Assembly (NCBI GenBank): GCA_940337035.1
Contig: CALNHX010005306.1
Location: 1 to 64,000, forward strand
Source: Agriotes lineatus
Lineage: Eukaryota > Arthropoda > Insecta > Coleoptera > Elateridae
Direction of reading: 5' to 3'
Length of the DNA stretch: 64,000 bases
Shown: piece after piece, positions 22,408-37,300 of the stretch
Position numbering within the stretch: the stretch's first letter is position 1
Layout: every line of letters starts with the position of its first letter
The notes under the pieces: generated by a model
What the model was told of the DNA's origin: nothing
The model's database searches: none
What the model saw: the letters and a program-made list of their open reading frames with translations, nothing else
Made by a program: the position numbers and the translations under genes

Positions 22408-22640
22408 AATAAAATGTGAGAAGTCAGCGGAAGTCGCAACAGCACTTATTAAACGCTATCTTAATCAGAATTCAGCATCCAATTGCACATTAGAAGGGCA
22501 ACTTAAAGGTTATGTTTCAATGTGGCCATTTTCAAGTGCATAATCTGAAAAATACAACCTCTGCGAACACCTCAGAGTGATATTAGGACAGCCAGCTGTA
22601 GTAAATTGTTCATATTGTGGTTGATGGGTTCCATGAATAT
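22408..22640 (+). repeat. diverged monomer class flanking a deletion junction, copy 1
   Basis: After an M5-like GGGCATA the array jumps to ATAAAATGTGAGAAGTCAGC and continues with a monomer that differs from all five types (CAATTGCACATTAGAAGGGC, AACCTCTGCGAACACCTCAG). The same junction and monomer recur 2734 bp later. Confidence 0.7.
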
Positions 22641-25141
22641 GGATAAAATAAAATAAAATGTGATAAGTCTGTGGCAGTCGCAACATCACTTATTAAGCGC
22701 TATCGTAATGCGAATTCAGCATCCAATTTCTCTAGCAAGGGCATACAAACGCTACGAACATATCAGAGTGTTATTAGGTGTCAAGTCCGCGGAAGTAGCT
22801 CTTAGTAAATTCTATCTTAATGCGAATGTAGCATTCAGTTGCTCTAGCAAGGGCATAGAGATATTTCTTTTGCAATACTGGTACTCGTAAAACACACTAG
22901 AAGTGCAACTTGAGCTTTATGTTTCCATGTGGCCATTTCCAAGTGCATAATTTCAAAAATACACACTCTACGAAAACCTCATAGTGTTATTAGGACAGCC
23001 AGCTGTAGTAAATTGTTCATATTGTGGTTGATGGGTTCCATGAATACGGATAAAATAAAATAAAATGTGATAAGTCTGTGGCAGTCGCAATATCACTTAT
23101 TAAGCGCTATCTTAATGCGAATTCAGCATCCAATTTCTCTAGCAAGGGCATAGAGATATTTCTTTTGCAATACTGGTACTCGTAAAACACAATATACGTG
23201 CAACTTAAGCTCTATGTTTCCATGTGGTCATTTCCAAATGCATAATCGAAAAAATACACACTCGACGAAAACCTCATAGTGTTATTAGGACAGCCAGCTG
23301 TAGTAAATTGTTCATATTGTGGTTGATGGGTTCCATGAATACGGATAAAATAAAATAAAATGTGATAAGTCTGTGGCAGTCGCAACATCACTTATTAAGC
23401 GCTATCGTAATGCGAATTCAGCATCCAATTTCTCTAGCATGGGCATAGAGATATTTCTTTTGCAATACTGGTACTCGTAAAACACAATATACGTGCAACT
23501 TAAGCTCTATGTTTCCATGTGGTCATTTCCAAATGCATAATCGAAAAAATACACACTCGACGAAAACCTCATAGTGTTATTAGGAGAGCCAGCTGTAGTA
23601 AATTGTTCATATTGTGGTTGATGGGTGACATGAATATGGATAAAATACAATAAAATGTGATAAAAGTTCGCGGAAGTCGCAACAGCCCTTATTAAGCTCT
23701 ATCTTAATACGAATTCAGCATGTAATTGCTCTAGTAAGGGCATACAGATATTTCTTTTGCAATACTAGTACTAGAAAAAACAGTAGAAGTGCAACTTAAG
23801 CTCTATGTTTGCATGTAGCCATTTTCAAGTGCATATTCTGAAAAATATACACACTACGAAAACCGCAGAGTGTTATTAGGACAGCCAGCTATAGTAAATT
23901 GTTCATATTGTGGTTGAAGGGTGCCATGAATATGGATAAAATACAATAAAATGTGATAAAAGTTCGCGGAAGTCGCAACAGCACTTATTAAACGCTATCT
24001 TAATGCGAGTTCAGCATCCAATTGCTCTAGCAAAGGCATAGAGATATTTCTTTTGCAATACTAGTACTAGAAAAAACAGTAGAAGTGCAACTTAAGCTCT
24101 ATGTTTGCATGTAGCCATTTTCAAGTGCATATTCTGAAAAATATACACTCTACGAAAACCGCAGAGTGTTATTAGGATAGCCAGCTGTAGTAAATTGCTC
24201 ATATTGTGGTTGAAGGGTGCCATGAATATGGATAAAATACAATAAACTGTGATAAAAGTTCGCGGAAGTCGCAACAGCACTTATTAAACGCTATCTTAAT
24301 GCGAATTCAGTATCCAATTGCTTTAGCAACGGCATAGAGAGATTTCTTTTGCAATACTGGTATTCGTAAAGCAATAGAAGTACAAATTAAGAATCGTATT
24401 TTTATGTGGCCATTTCCAAGTGCATAATCTGGTAAATACAAACGCTACTAACACATCAGAGTGTTATTAGGTGTCAAGTCCGCGGAAGTAGCTCTTAGTA
24501 AATTCTATCTTAATGCGAATGTAGCATTCAGTTGCTCTAGCAAGGGCATAGAGATATTTCTTTTGCAATGCTGGTACTCGTAAAACACACTAGAAGTGCA
24601 ACTTGAGCTTTATGTTTCCATGTGGCCATTTCCAAGTGCATAATTTGAAAAATACACACTCTACGAAAACCTCATAGTGTTATTAGGACAGCCAGCTGTA
24701 GTAAATTGTTCATATTGTGGTTGATGGGTTCCATGAATACGGATAAAATAAAATAAAATGTGATAAGTCTGTGGCAGTCGCAATATCACTTATTAAGCGC
24801 TATCTTAATGCGAATTCAGCATCCAATTTCTCTAGCAAGGGCATAGAGATATTTCTTTTGCAATACTGGTACTCGTAAAACACAATATACGTGCAACTTA
24901 AGCTCTATGTTTCCATGTGGTCATTTCCAAATGCATAATCGAAAAAATACACACTCGACGAAAACCTCATAGTGTTATTAGGAGAGCCAGCTGTAGTAAA
25001 TTGTTCATATTGTGGTTGATGGGTGACATGAATATGGATAAAATACAATAAAATGTGATAAAAGTTCGCGGAAGTCGCAACAGCCCTTATTAAACTCTAT
25101 CTTAATACGAATTCAGCATGTAATTGCTCTAGTAAGGGCAT

Positions 25142-25374
25142 AATAAAATGTGAGAAGTCAGCGGAAGTCGCAACAGCACTTATTAAACGCTATCTTAATC
25201 AGAATTCAGCATCCAATTGCACATTAGAAGGGCAACTTAAAGGTTATGTTTCAATGTGGCCATTTTCAAGTGCATAATCTGAAAATACAACCTCTGCGAA
25301 CACCTCAGAGTGATATTAGGACAGCCAGCTGTAGTAAATTGTTCATATTGTGGTTGATGGGTTCCATGAATATG
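25142..25374 (+). repeat. diverged monomer class flanking a deletion junction, copy 2
   Basis: Same junction and variant monomer as at 22408, offset 2734 bp, the same offset as neighbouring M1 monomers (21358 and 24092). The pair marks a block duplication. Confidence 0.7.
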
Positions 25375-28300
25375 GATAAAATAAAATAAAATGTGATAAG
25401 TCTGTGGCAGTCGCAACATCACTTATTAAGCGCTATCGTAATGCGAATTCAGCATCCAATTTCTCTAGCAAGGGCATACAAACGCTACGAACATATCAGA
25501 GTGTTATTAGGTGTCAAGTCCGCGGAAGTAGCTCTTAGTAAATTCTATCTTAATGCTAATGTAGCATTCAGTTGCTCTAGCTAGGGCATAGAGATATTTC
25601 TTTTGCAATACTGGTACTCGTAAAACACACTAGAAGTGCAACTTGAGCTTTATGTTTCCATGTGGCCATTTCCAAGTGCATAATTTGAAAAATACACACT
25701 CTATGAAAACCTCATAGTGTTATTAGGACAGCCAGCTGTAGTAAATTGTTCATATGGTGGTTGATGGGTTCCATGAATACGGATAAAATAAAATAAAATG
25801 TGATAAGTCTGTGGCAGTCGCAACATCAATTATTAAGCGCTATCTTAATGCGAATTCAGCAACCAATTTCTCTAGCAAGGGCATAGTGATATTTCTTTTG
25901 CAATACTGGTACTCGTAAAACACAATATACGTGCAACTTAAGCTCTATGTTTCCATGTGGTCATTTCCAAATGCATAATCGAAAAAATACACACTCGACG
26001 AAAACCTCATAGTGTTATTAGGAGAGCCAGCTGTAGTAAATTGTTCATATTGTGGTTGATGGGTGACATGAATATGGATAAAATACAATAAAATGTGATA
26101 AAAGTTCGCGGAAGTCGCAACAGCCCTTATTAAACTCTATCTTAATACGAATTCAGCATGTAATTGCTCTAGTAAGGGCATAGAGATATTTTTTTTGCAA
26201 TACTAGTACTAGAAAAAACAGTAGAAGTGCAACTTAAGCTCTATGTTTGCATGTAGCCATTTTCAAGTGCATATTCTGAAAAATATACACACTACAAAAA
26301 CCGCAGAGTGTTATTAGGACAGCCAGCTATAGTAAATTGTTCATATTGTGGTTGAAGGGTGCCATGAATATGGATAAAATACAATAAACTGTGATAAAAG
26401 TTCGCGGAAGTCGCAACAGCACTTATTAAACGCTATCTTAATGCGAGTTCAGCATCCAATTGCTCTAGCAAGGGCATAGAGATATTTCTTTTGCAATACT
26501 AGTACTAGAAAAAACAGTAGAAGTGCAACTTAAGCTCTATGTTTGCATGTAGCCATTTTCAAGTGCATATTCTGAAAAATATACACTCTACGAAAACCGC
26601 AGAGTGTTATTAGGATAGCCAGCTGTAGTAAATTGCTCATATTGTGGTTGAAGGGTGCCATGAATATGGATAAAATACAATAAACTGTGATAAAAGTTCG
26701 CGGAAGTCGCAACAGCACTTATTAAACGCTATCTTAATGCGAATTCAGTATCCAATTGCTTTAGCAACGGCATAGAGAGATTTCTTTTGCAATACTGGTA
26801 TTCGTAAAGCAATAGAAGTACAAATTAAGAATCGTATTTTTATGTGGCCATTTCCAAGTGATAATCTGGTAAATACAAACGCTACGAACACATCAGAGTG
26901 TTAATAGGTGTCAAGTCCGCGGAAGTAGCTCTTAGTAAATTCTATCTTAATGCGAATGTAGCATTCAGTTGCTCTAGCAAGGGCATAGAGATATTTCTTT
27001 TGCAATACTGGTACTCGTAAAACACACTAGAAGTGCAACTTGAGCTTTATGTTTCCATGTGGCCATTTCCAAGTGCATAATTTGAAAAATACACACTCTA
27101 CGAAAACCTCATAGTGTTATTAGGACAGCCAGCTGTAGTAAATTGTTCATATTGTGGTTGATGGGTTCCATGAATACGGATAAAATAAAATAAAATGTGA
27201 TAAGTCTGTGGCAGTCGCAATATCACTTATTAAGCGCTATCTTAATGCGAATTCAGCATCCAATTTCTCTAGCAAGGGCATAGAGATATTTCTTTTGCAA
27301 TACTGGTACTCGTAAAACACAATATACGTGCAACTTAAGCTCTATGTTTCCATGTGGTCATTTCCAAATGCATAATCGAAAAAATACACACTCGACGAAA
27401 ACCTCATAGTGGTATTAGGACAGCCAGCTGTAGTAAATTGTTCATATTGTGGTTGATGGGTTCCATGAATACGGATAAAATAAAATAAAATGTGTTAAGT
27501 CTGTGGCAGTCGCAACATCACTTATTAAGCGCTATCGTAATGCGAATTCAGCATCCAATTTCTCTAGCATGGGCATAGAGATATTTCTTTTGCAATACTG
27601 GTACTCGCAAAACACAATATACGTGCAACTTAAGCTCTATGTTTCCATGTGGTCATTTCCAAATGCATAATCGAAAAAATACACACTCGACGAAAACCTC
27701 ATAGTGTTATTAGGAGAGCCAGCTGTAGTAAATTGTTCATATTGTGGTTGATGGGTGACATGAATATGGATAAAATACAATAAAATGTGATAAAAGTTCG
27801 CGGAAGTCGCAACAGCCCTTATTAAACTCTATCTTAATACGAATTCAGCATGTAATTGCTCTAGTAAGGGCATAGAGGTATTTCTTTTGCAATACTAGTA
27901 CTAGAAAAAACAGTAGAAGTGCAACTTAAGCTCTATGTTTGCATGTAGCCATTTTCAAGTGCATATTCTGAAAAATATACACACTACGAAAACCGCAGAG
28001 TGTTATTAGGACAGCCAGCTATAGTAAATTGTTCATATTGTGGTTGAAGGGTGCCATGAATATGGATAAAATACAATAAAATGTGATAAAAGTTCGCGGA
28101 AGTCGCAACAGCACTTATTAAACGCTATCTTAATGCGAGTTCAGCATCCAATTGCTCTAGCAAGGGCATAGAGATATTTCTTTTGCAATACTAGCACTAG
28201 AAAAAACAGTAGAAGTGCAACTTAAGCTCTATGTTTGCATGTAGCCATTTTCAAGTGCATATTCTGAAAAATATACACTCTACGAAAACCGCAGAGTGTT

Positions 28301-31300
28301 ATTAGGATAGCCAGCTGTAGTAAATTGCTCATATTGTGGTTGAAAAGTGCCATGAATATGGATAAAATACAATAAACTGTGATAAAAGTTTGCGGAAGTC
28401 GCAACAGCACTTATTAAACGCTATCTTAATGCGAATTCAGTATCCAATTGCTTTAGCAACAGCATAGAGAGATTTCTTTTGCAATACTGGTACTCGTAAA
28501 GCAATAGAAGTACAAATTAAGAATCGTATTTTTATGTGGCCATTTCCAAGTGCATAATCTGGTAAATACAAACGCTACGAACACATCAGAGTGTTATTAG
28601 GTGTCAAGTCCGCGGAAGTAGCTCTTAGTAAATTCTATCTTAATGCGAATGTAGCATTCAGTTGCTCTAGCAAGGGCATAGAGATATTTCTTTTGCAATA
28701 CTGGTACTCGTAAAACACACTAGAAGTGCAACTTGAGCTTTATGTTTCCATGTGGCCATTTCCAAGTGCATAATTTGAAAAATACACACTCTACGAAAAC
28801 CTCATAGTGTTATTAGGACAGCCAGCTGTAGTAAATTGTTCATATTATGGTTGATGGGTTCCATGAATACGGATAAAATAAAATAAAATGTGGTAAGTCT
28901 GTGGCAGTCGCAATATCACTTATTAAGCGCTATCTTAATGCGAATTCAGCATCCAATTTCTCTAGCAAGGGCATAGAGATATTTCTTTTGCAATACTGGT
29001 ACTCGTAAAACACAATATACGTGCAACTTAAGCTCTATGTTTCCATGTGGTGATTTCCAAATGCATAATCGAAAAAATACACACTCGACGAAAACCTCAT
29101 AGTGTTATTAGGAGAGCCAGCTGTAGTAAATTGTTCATATTGTGGTTGAAGGGTGCCATGAATATGGATAAAATACAATAAAATGTGATAAAAGTTCGCG
29201 GAAGTCGCAACAGCACTTATTAAACGCTATCTTAAGGCGAATTCAGCATCCAATTGCTCTAGAAGGGCATAGAGATATTTCTTTTGCAATACTAGTACTA
29301 GAAAAAACAGTAGAAGTGCAACTTAAGCTCTATGTTTGCATGTAGCCATTTTCAAGTGCATATTCTGAAAAATATACACTCTACGAAAACCGCAGAGTGT
29401 TATTAGGACAGCCAGCTGTAGTAAATTGCTCATATTGTGGTTGAAGGGTGCCATGAATATGGATAAAATACAATAAACTGTGATAAAAAGTTCGCGGAAG
29501 TCGCAACAGCACTTATTAAACGCTATCTTAATGCGAATTCAGTATCCAATTGCTTTAGCAACGGCATAGAGAGATTTCTTTTGCAATACTGGTACTCGTA
29601 AAGCAATAGAAGTACAAATTAAGAATCGTATTTTTATGTGGCCATTTCCAAGTGCATAATCTGGTAAATACAAACGCTACTAACACATCAGAGTGTTATT
29701 AGGTGTCAAGTCCGCGGAAGTAGCTCTTAGTAAATTCTATCTTAATGCGAATGTAGCATTCAGTTGCTCTAGCAAGGGCATAGAGATATTTCTTTTGCAA
29801 TACTGGTACTCGTAAAACACACTAGAAGTGCAACTTGAGCTTTATGTTTCCATGTGGCCATTTCCAAGTGCATAATTTGAAAAATACACACTCTACGAAA
29901 ACCTCATAGTGTTATTAGGACAGCCAGCTGTAGTAAATTGTTCATATTGTGGTTGATGGGTACCATGAATACGGATAAAATAAAATAAAATGTGATAAGT
30001 CTGTGGCAGTCGCAATATCACTTATTAAGCGCTATCTTAATGCGAATTCAGCATCCAATTTCTCTAGCAAGGGCATAGAGATATTTCTTTTGCAATACTG
30101 GTACTCGTAAAACACAATATACGTGCAACTTAAGCTCTATGTTTCCATGTGGTCATTTCCAAATGCATAATCGAAAAAATACACACTCGACGAAAACCTC
30201 ATAGTGTTATTAGGAGAGCCAGCTGTAGTAAATTGTTCATATTGTGGTTGATGGGTGACATGAATATGGATAAAATACAATAAAATGTGATAAAAGTTCG
30301 CGGAAGTCGCAACAGCCCTTATTAATCTCTATCTTAATACGAATTCAGCATGTAATTGCTCTAGTAAGGGCATAGAGATATTTCTTTTGCAATACTAGTA
30401 CTAGAAAAAACAGTAGAAGTGCAACTTAAGCTCTATGTTTGCATGTAGCCATTTTCAAGTGCATATTCTGAAAAATATACACACTACGAAAACCGCAGAG
30501 TGTTATTAGGACAGCCAGCTATAGTAAATTGTTCATATTGTGGTTGAAGGGTGCCATGAATATGGATAAAATACAATAAAATGTGATAAAAGTTCGCGGA
30601 AGTCGCAACAGCACTTATTAAACGCTATCTTAATGCGAGTTCAGCATCCAATTGCTCTAGAAGGGCATAGAGATATTTCTTTTGCAATACTAGTACTAGA
30701 AAAAACAGTAGAAGTGCAACTTAAGCTCTATGTTTGCATGTAGCCATTTTCAAGTGCATATTCTGAAAAATATACACTCTACGAAAACCGCAGAGTGTTA
30801 TTAGGACAGCCAGCTGTAGTAAATTGCTCATATTGTGGTTGAAGGGTGCCATGAATATGGATAAAATACAATAAACTGTGATAAAAGTTCGCGGAAGTCG
30901 CAACAGCACTTATTAAACGCTATCTTAATGCGAATTCAGTATCCAATTGCTTTAGCAACGGCATAGAGAGATTTCTTTTGCAATACTGGTACTCGTAAAG
31001 CAATAGAAGTACAAATTAAGAATCGTATTTTTATGTGGCCATTTCCAAGTGCATAATCTGGTAAATACAAACGCTACTAACACATCAGAGTGTTATTAGG
31101 TGTCAAGTCCGCGGAAGTAGCTCTTAGTAAATTCTATCTTAATGCGAATGTAGCATTCAGTTGCTCTAGCAAGGGCATAGAGATATTTCTTTTGCAATAC
31201 TGGTACTCGTAAAACACACTAGAAGTGCAACTTGAGCTTTATGTTTCCATGTGGCCATTTCTAAGTGCATAATTTGAAAAATACACACTCTACGAAAACC

Positions 31301-31344
31301 TCATAGTGTTATTAGGACAGCCAGCTGTAGTAAATTGTTCATAT

Positions 31345-34300
31345 GGTGGTTGATGGGTTCCATGAATACGGATAAAATAAAATAAAATGTGATAAGTCTG
31401 TGGCAGTCGCAATATCACTTATTAAGCGCTATCTTAATGCGAATTCAGCATCCAATTTCTCTAGCAAGGGCATAGAGATATTTCTTTTGCAATACTGGTA
31501 CTCGTAAAACACAATATACGTGCAACTTAAGCTCTATGTTTCCATGTGGTCATTTCCAAATGCATAATCGAAAAAATACACACTCGACGAAAACCTCATA
31601 GTGTTATTAGGAGAGCCAGCTGTAGTAAATTGTTCATATTGTGGTTGATGGGTGACATGAATATGGATAAAATACAATAAAATGTGATAAAAGTTCGCGG
31701 AAGTCGCAACAGCCCTTATTACACTCTATCTTAATACGAATTCAGCATGTAATTGCTCTAGTAAGGGCATAGAGATATTTCTTTTGCAATACTAGTACTA
31801 GAAAAAACAGTAGAAGTGCAATTTAAGCTCTATGTTTGCATGTAGCCATTTTCAAGTGCATATTCTGAAAATATACACACTACGAAAACCGCAGAGTGTT
31901 ATTAGGACAGCCAGCTATAGTAAATTGTTCATATTGTGGTTGAAGGGTGCCATGAATATGGATAAAATACAATAAAATGTGATAAAAGTTTGCGGAAGTC
32001 GCAACAGCACTTATTAAACGCTATCTTAATGCGAGTTCAGCATCCAATTGCTCTAGCAAGGGCATAGAGATATTTCTTTTGCAATACTAGTACTAGAAAA
32101 TACAGTAGAAGTGCAACTTAAGCTCTATGTTTGCATGTAGCCATTTTCAAGTGCATATTCTGAAAAATATACACACTACGAAAACCGCAGAGTGTTATTA
32201 GGATAGCCAGCTGTAGTAAATTGCTCATATTGTGGTTGAAGGGTGCCATGAATATGGATAAATACAATAAACTGTGATAAAAGTTCGCGGAAGTCGCAAC
32301 AGCACTTATTAAATGCTATCTTAATGCGAATTCAGTATCCAATTGCTTTAGCAACGGCATAGAGAGATTTCTTTTGCAATACTGGTACTCGTAAAGCAAT
32401 AGAAGTACAAATTAAGAATCGTATTTTTATGTGGCCATTCCAAGTGCATAATTTGAAAAATACACACTCTACGAAAACCTCATAGTGTTATTAGGACAGC
32501 CAGCTGTAGTAAATTGTTCATATTGTGGTTGATGGGTTTCATGAATACGGATAAAATAAAATAAAATGTGATAAGTCTGTGGCAGTCGCAATATCACTTA
32601 TTAAGCGCTATCTTAATGCGAATTCAGCATCCAATTTCTCTAGCAAGGGCATAGAGATATTTCTTTTGCAATACTGGTACTCGCAAAACACAATATACGT
32701 GCAACTTAAGCTCTATGTTTCCATGTGGTCATTTCCAAATGCATAATCGAAAAAATACACACTCGACGAAAACCTCATAGTGTTATTAGGAGAGCCAGCT
32801 GTAGTAAATTGTTCATATTGTGGTTGATGGGTGACATGAATATGGATAAAATACAATAAAATGTGATAAAAGTTCGCGGAAGTCGCAACAGCCCTTATTA
32901 AACTCTATCTTAATACGAATTCAGCATGTAATTGCTCTAGTAAGGGCATAGAGGTATTTCTTTTGCAATACTAGTACTAGAAAAAACAGTAGAAGTGCAA
33001 CTTAAGCTCTATGTTTGCATGTAGCCATTTTCAAGTGCATATTCTGAAAAATATACACACTACGAAAACCGCAGAGTGTTATTAGGACAGCCAGCTATAG
33101 TAAATTGTTCATATTGTGGTTGAAGGGTGCCATGAATATGGATAAAATACAATAAAATGTGATAAAAGTTCGCGGAAGTCGCAACAGCACTTATTAAACG
33201 CTATCTTAATGCGAGTTCAGCATCCAATTGCTCTAGCAAGGGCATAGAGATATTTCTTTTGCAATACTAGCACTAGAAAAACAGTAGAAGTGCAACTTAA
33301 GCTCTATGTTTGCATGTAGCCATTTTCAAGTGCATATTCTGAAAAATATACACTCTACGAAAACCGCAGAGTGTTATTAGGATAGCCAGCTGTAGTAAAT
33401 TGCTCATATTGTGGTTGAAGGGTGCCATGAATATGGATAAAATACAATAAACTGTGATAAAAGTTTGCGGAAGTCGCAACAGCACTTATAAACGCTATCT
33501 TAATGCGAATTCAGTATCCAATTGCTTTAGCAACGGCATAGAGAGATTTCTTTTGCAATACTGGTACTCGTAAACCAATAGAAGTACAAATTAAGAATCG
33601 TATTTTTATGTGGCCATTTCCAAGTGCATAATCTGGTAAATACAAACGCTACGAACACATCAGAGTGTTATTAGGTGTCAAGTCCGCGGAAGTAGCTCTT
33701 AGTAAATTCTATCTTAATGCGAATGTAGCATTCAGTTGCTCTAGCAAGGGCATAGAGATATTTCTTTTGCAATACTGGTACTCGTAAAACACACTAGAAG
33801 TGCAACTTGAGCTTTATGTTTCCATGTGGCCATTTCCAAGTGCATAATTTGAAAAATACACACTCTACGAAAACCTCATAGTGTTATTAGGACAGCCAGC
33901 TGTAGTAAATTGTTCATATTGTGGTTGATGGGTTCCATGAATACGGATAAAATAAAATAAAATGTGATAAGTCTGTGGCAGTCGCAATATCACTTATTAA
34001 GCGCTATTTTAATGCGAATTCAGCATCCAATTTCTCTAGCAAGGGCATAGAGATATTTCTTTTGCAATACTGGTACTCGTAAAACACAATATACGTGCAA
34101 CTTAAGCTCTATGTTTCCATGTGGTCATTTCCAAATGCATAATCGAAAAAATACACACTCGACGAAAACCTCATAGTGTTATTAGGAGAGCCAGCTGTAG
34201 TAAATTGTTCATATTGTGGTTGAAGGGTGCCATGAATATGGATAAAATACAATAAAATGTTATAAAAGTTCGCGGAAGTCGCAACAGCACTTATTAAACG

Positions 34301-37300
34301 CTATCTTAAGGCGAATTCAGCATCCAATTGCTCTAGCAAGGGCATAGAGATATTTCTTTTGCAATACTAGTACTAGAAAAAACAGTAGAAGTGCAACTTA
34401 AGCTCTATGTTTGCATGTAGCCATTTTCAAGTGCATATTCTGAAAAATATACACTCTACGAAAACCGCAGAGTGTTATTAGGACAGCCAGCTGTAGTAAA
34501 TTGTTCATATTGTGGTTGAAGGGTGCCATGAATATGGATAAAATACAATAAACTGTGATAAAAGTTCGCGGAAGTCGCAACAGCACTTATTAAACGCTAT
34601 CTTAATGCGAATTCAGTATCCAATTGCTTTAGCAACGGCATAGAGAGATTTCTTTTGCAATACTGGTACTCGTAAAGCAATAGAAGTACAAATTAAGAAT
34701 CGTATTTTTATGTGGCCATTTCCAAGTGCATAATCTGGTAAATGCAAACGCTACGAACACATCAGAGTGTTATTAGGTGTCAAGTCCGCGGAAGTAGCTC
34801 TTAGTAAATTCTATCTTAATGCGAATGTAGCATTCAGTTGCTCTAGCAAGGGCATAGAGATATTTCTTTTGCAATACTGGTACTCGTAAAACACACTAGA
34901 AGTGCAACTTGAGCTTTATGTTTCCATGTGGCCATTTCCAAGTGCATAATTTGAAAAATACACACTCTACGAAAACCTCATAATGTTATTAGGACAGCCA
35001 GCTGTAGTAAATTGTTCATATTGTGGTTGATGGGTTCCATGAATACGGATAAAATAAAATAAAATGTGATAAGTCTGTGGCAGTCGCAATATCACTTATT
35101 AAGCGCTATCTTAATGCGAATTCAGCATCCAATTTCTCTAGCAAGGGCATAGAGATATTTCTTTTGCAATACTGGTACTCGTAAAACACAATATACGTGC
35201 AACTTAAGCTCTATGTTTCCATGTGGTCATTTCCAAATGCATAATCGAAAAAATACACACTCGACGAAAGCCTCATAGTGTTATTAGGAGAGCCAGCTGT
35301 AGTAAATTGTTCATATTGTGGTTGATGGGTGACATGAATATGGATAAAATACAATAAAATGTGATAAAAGTTCGCGGAAGTCGCAACAGCCCTTATTAAA
35401 CTCTATCTTAATACGAATTCAGCATGTAATTGCTCTAGTAAGGGCATAGAGATATTTCTTTTGCAATACTAGTACTAGAAAAAACAGTAGAAGTGCAACT
35501 TAAGCTCTATGTTTGCATGTAGCCATTTTCAAGTGCATATTCTGAAAAATATACACACTACGAAAACCGCAGAGTGTTATTAGGACAGCCAGCTATAGTA
35601 AATTGTTCATATTGTGGTTGAAGGGTGCCATGAATATGGATAAAATACAATAAAATGTGATAAAAGTTCGCGGAAGTCGCAACAGCACTTATTAAACGCT
35701 ATCTTAATGCGAGTTCAGCATCCAATTGCTCTAGCAAGGGCATAGAGATATTTCTTTTGCAATACTAGTACTAGAAAAAACACTAGAAGTGCAACTTAAG
35801 CTCTATGTTTGCATGTAGCCATTTTCAAGTGCATATTCTGAAAAATATACACACTACGAAAACCGCAGAGTGTTATTAGGATAGCCAGCTGTAGTAAATT
35901 GCTCATATTGTGGTTGAAGGGTGCCATGAATATGGATAAAATACAATAAACTGTGATAAAAGTTCGCGGAAGTCGCAACAGCACTTATTAAATGCTATCT
36001 TAATGCGAATTCAGTATCCAATTGCTTTAGCAACGGCATAGAGAGATTTCTTTTGCAATACTGGTACTCGTAAAGCAATAGAAGTACAAATTAAGAATCG
36101 TATTTTTATTTGGCCATTTCCAAGTGCATAATCTGGTAAATACAAACGCTACGAACACATCAGAGTGTTATTAGGTGTCAAGTCCGTGGAAGTAGCTCTT
36201 AGTAAATTCTATCGTAATGCGAATGTAGCATTCAGTTGCTCTAGCAAGGGCATAGAGATATTTCTTTTGCAATACTGGTACTCGTAAAACACACTAGAAG
36301 TGCAACTTGAGCTTTATGTTTCCATGTGGCCATTTCCAAGTGCATAATTTGAAAAATACACACTCTACGAAAACCTCATAGTGTTATTAGGACAGCCAGC
36401 TGTAGTAAATTGTTCATATTGTGGTTGATGGGTTCCATGAATACGGATAAAATAAAATAAAATGTGATAAGTCTGTGGCAGTCGCAATATCACTTATTAA
36501 GCGCTATCTTAATGCGAATTCAGCATCTAATTTCTCTAGCAAGGGCATAGAGATATTTCTTTTGCAATACTGGTACTCGTAAAACACAATATACGTGCAA
36601 CTTAAGCTCTATGTTTCCATGTGGTCATTTCCAAATGCATAATCGAAAAAATACACACTCGACGAAAACCTCATAGTGTTATTAGGAGAGCAAGCTGTAG
36701 TAAATTGTTCATATTGTGGTTGATGGGTGACATGAATATGGATAAAATACAATAAAATGTGATAAAAGTTCGCGGAAGTCGCAACAGCCCTTATTAAACT
36801 CTATCTTAATACGAATTCAGCATGTAACTGCTCTAGTAAGGGCATAGAGATATTTCTTTTGCAATACTAGTACTAGAAAAAACAGTAGAAGTGCAACTTA
36901 AGCTCTATGTTTGCATGTAGCCATTTTCAAGTGCATATTCTGAAAAATATACACACTACGAAAACCGCAGAGTGTTATTAGGACAGCCAGCTATAGTAAA
37001 TTGTTCATATTGTGGTTGAAGGGTGCCATGAATATGGATAAAATACAATAAAATGTGATAAAAGTTCGCGGAAGTCGCAACAGCACTTATTAAACGCTAT
37101 CTTAAGGCGAATTTAGCATCCAATTGCTCTAGCAAGGGCATAGAGATATTTCTTTTGCAATACTAGTACTAGAAAAAACAGTAGAAGTGCAACTTAAGCT
37201 CTATGTTTGCATGTAGCCATTTTCAAGTGCATATTCTGAAAAATATACACTCTACGAAAACCGCAGAGTGTTATTAGGACAGCCAGCTGTAGTAAATTGC

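Noticed and set aside
19119..25584. Plus-strand frames beginning MISLWQSQHHLL (19119, 22660, 25393)
   Set aside because: Created by the shared GGCATA|CAAACGCTAC deletion junction in the satellite and amplified with it; no protein features.
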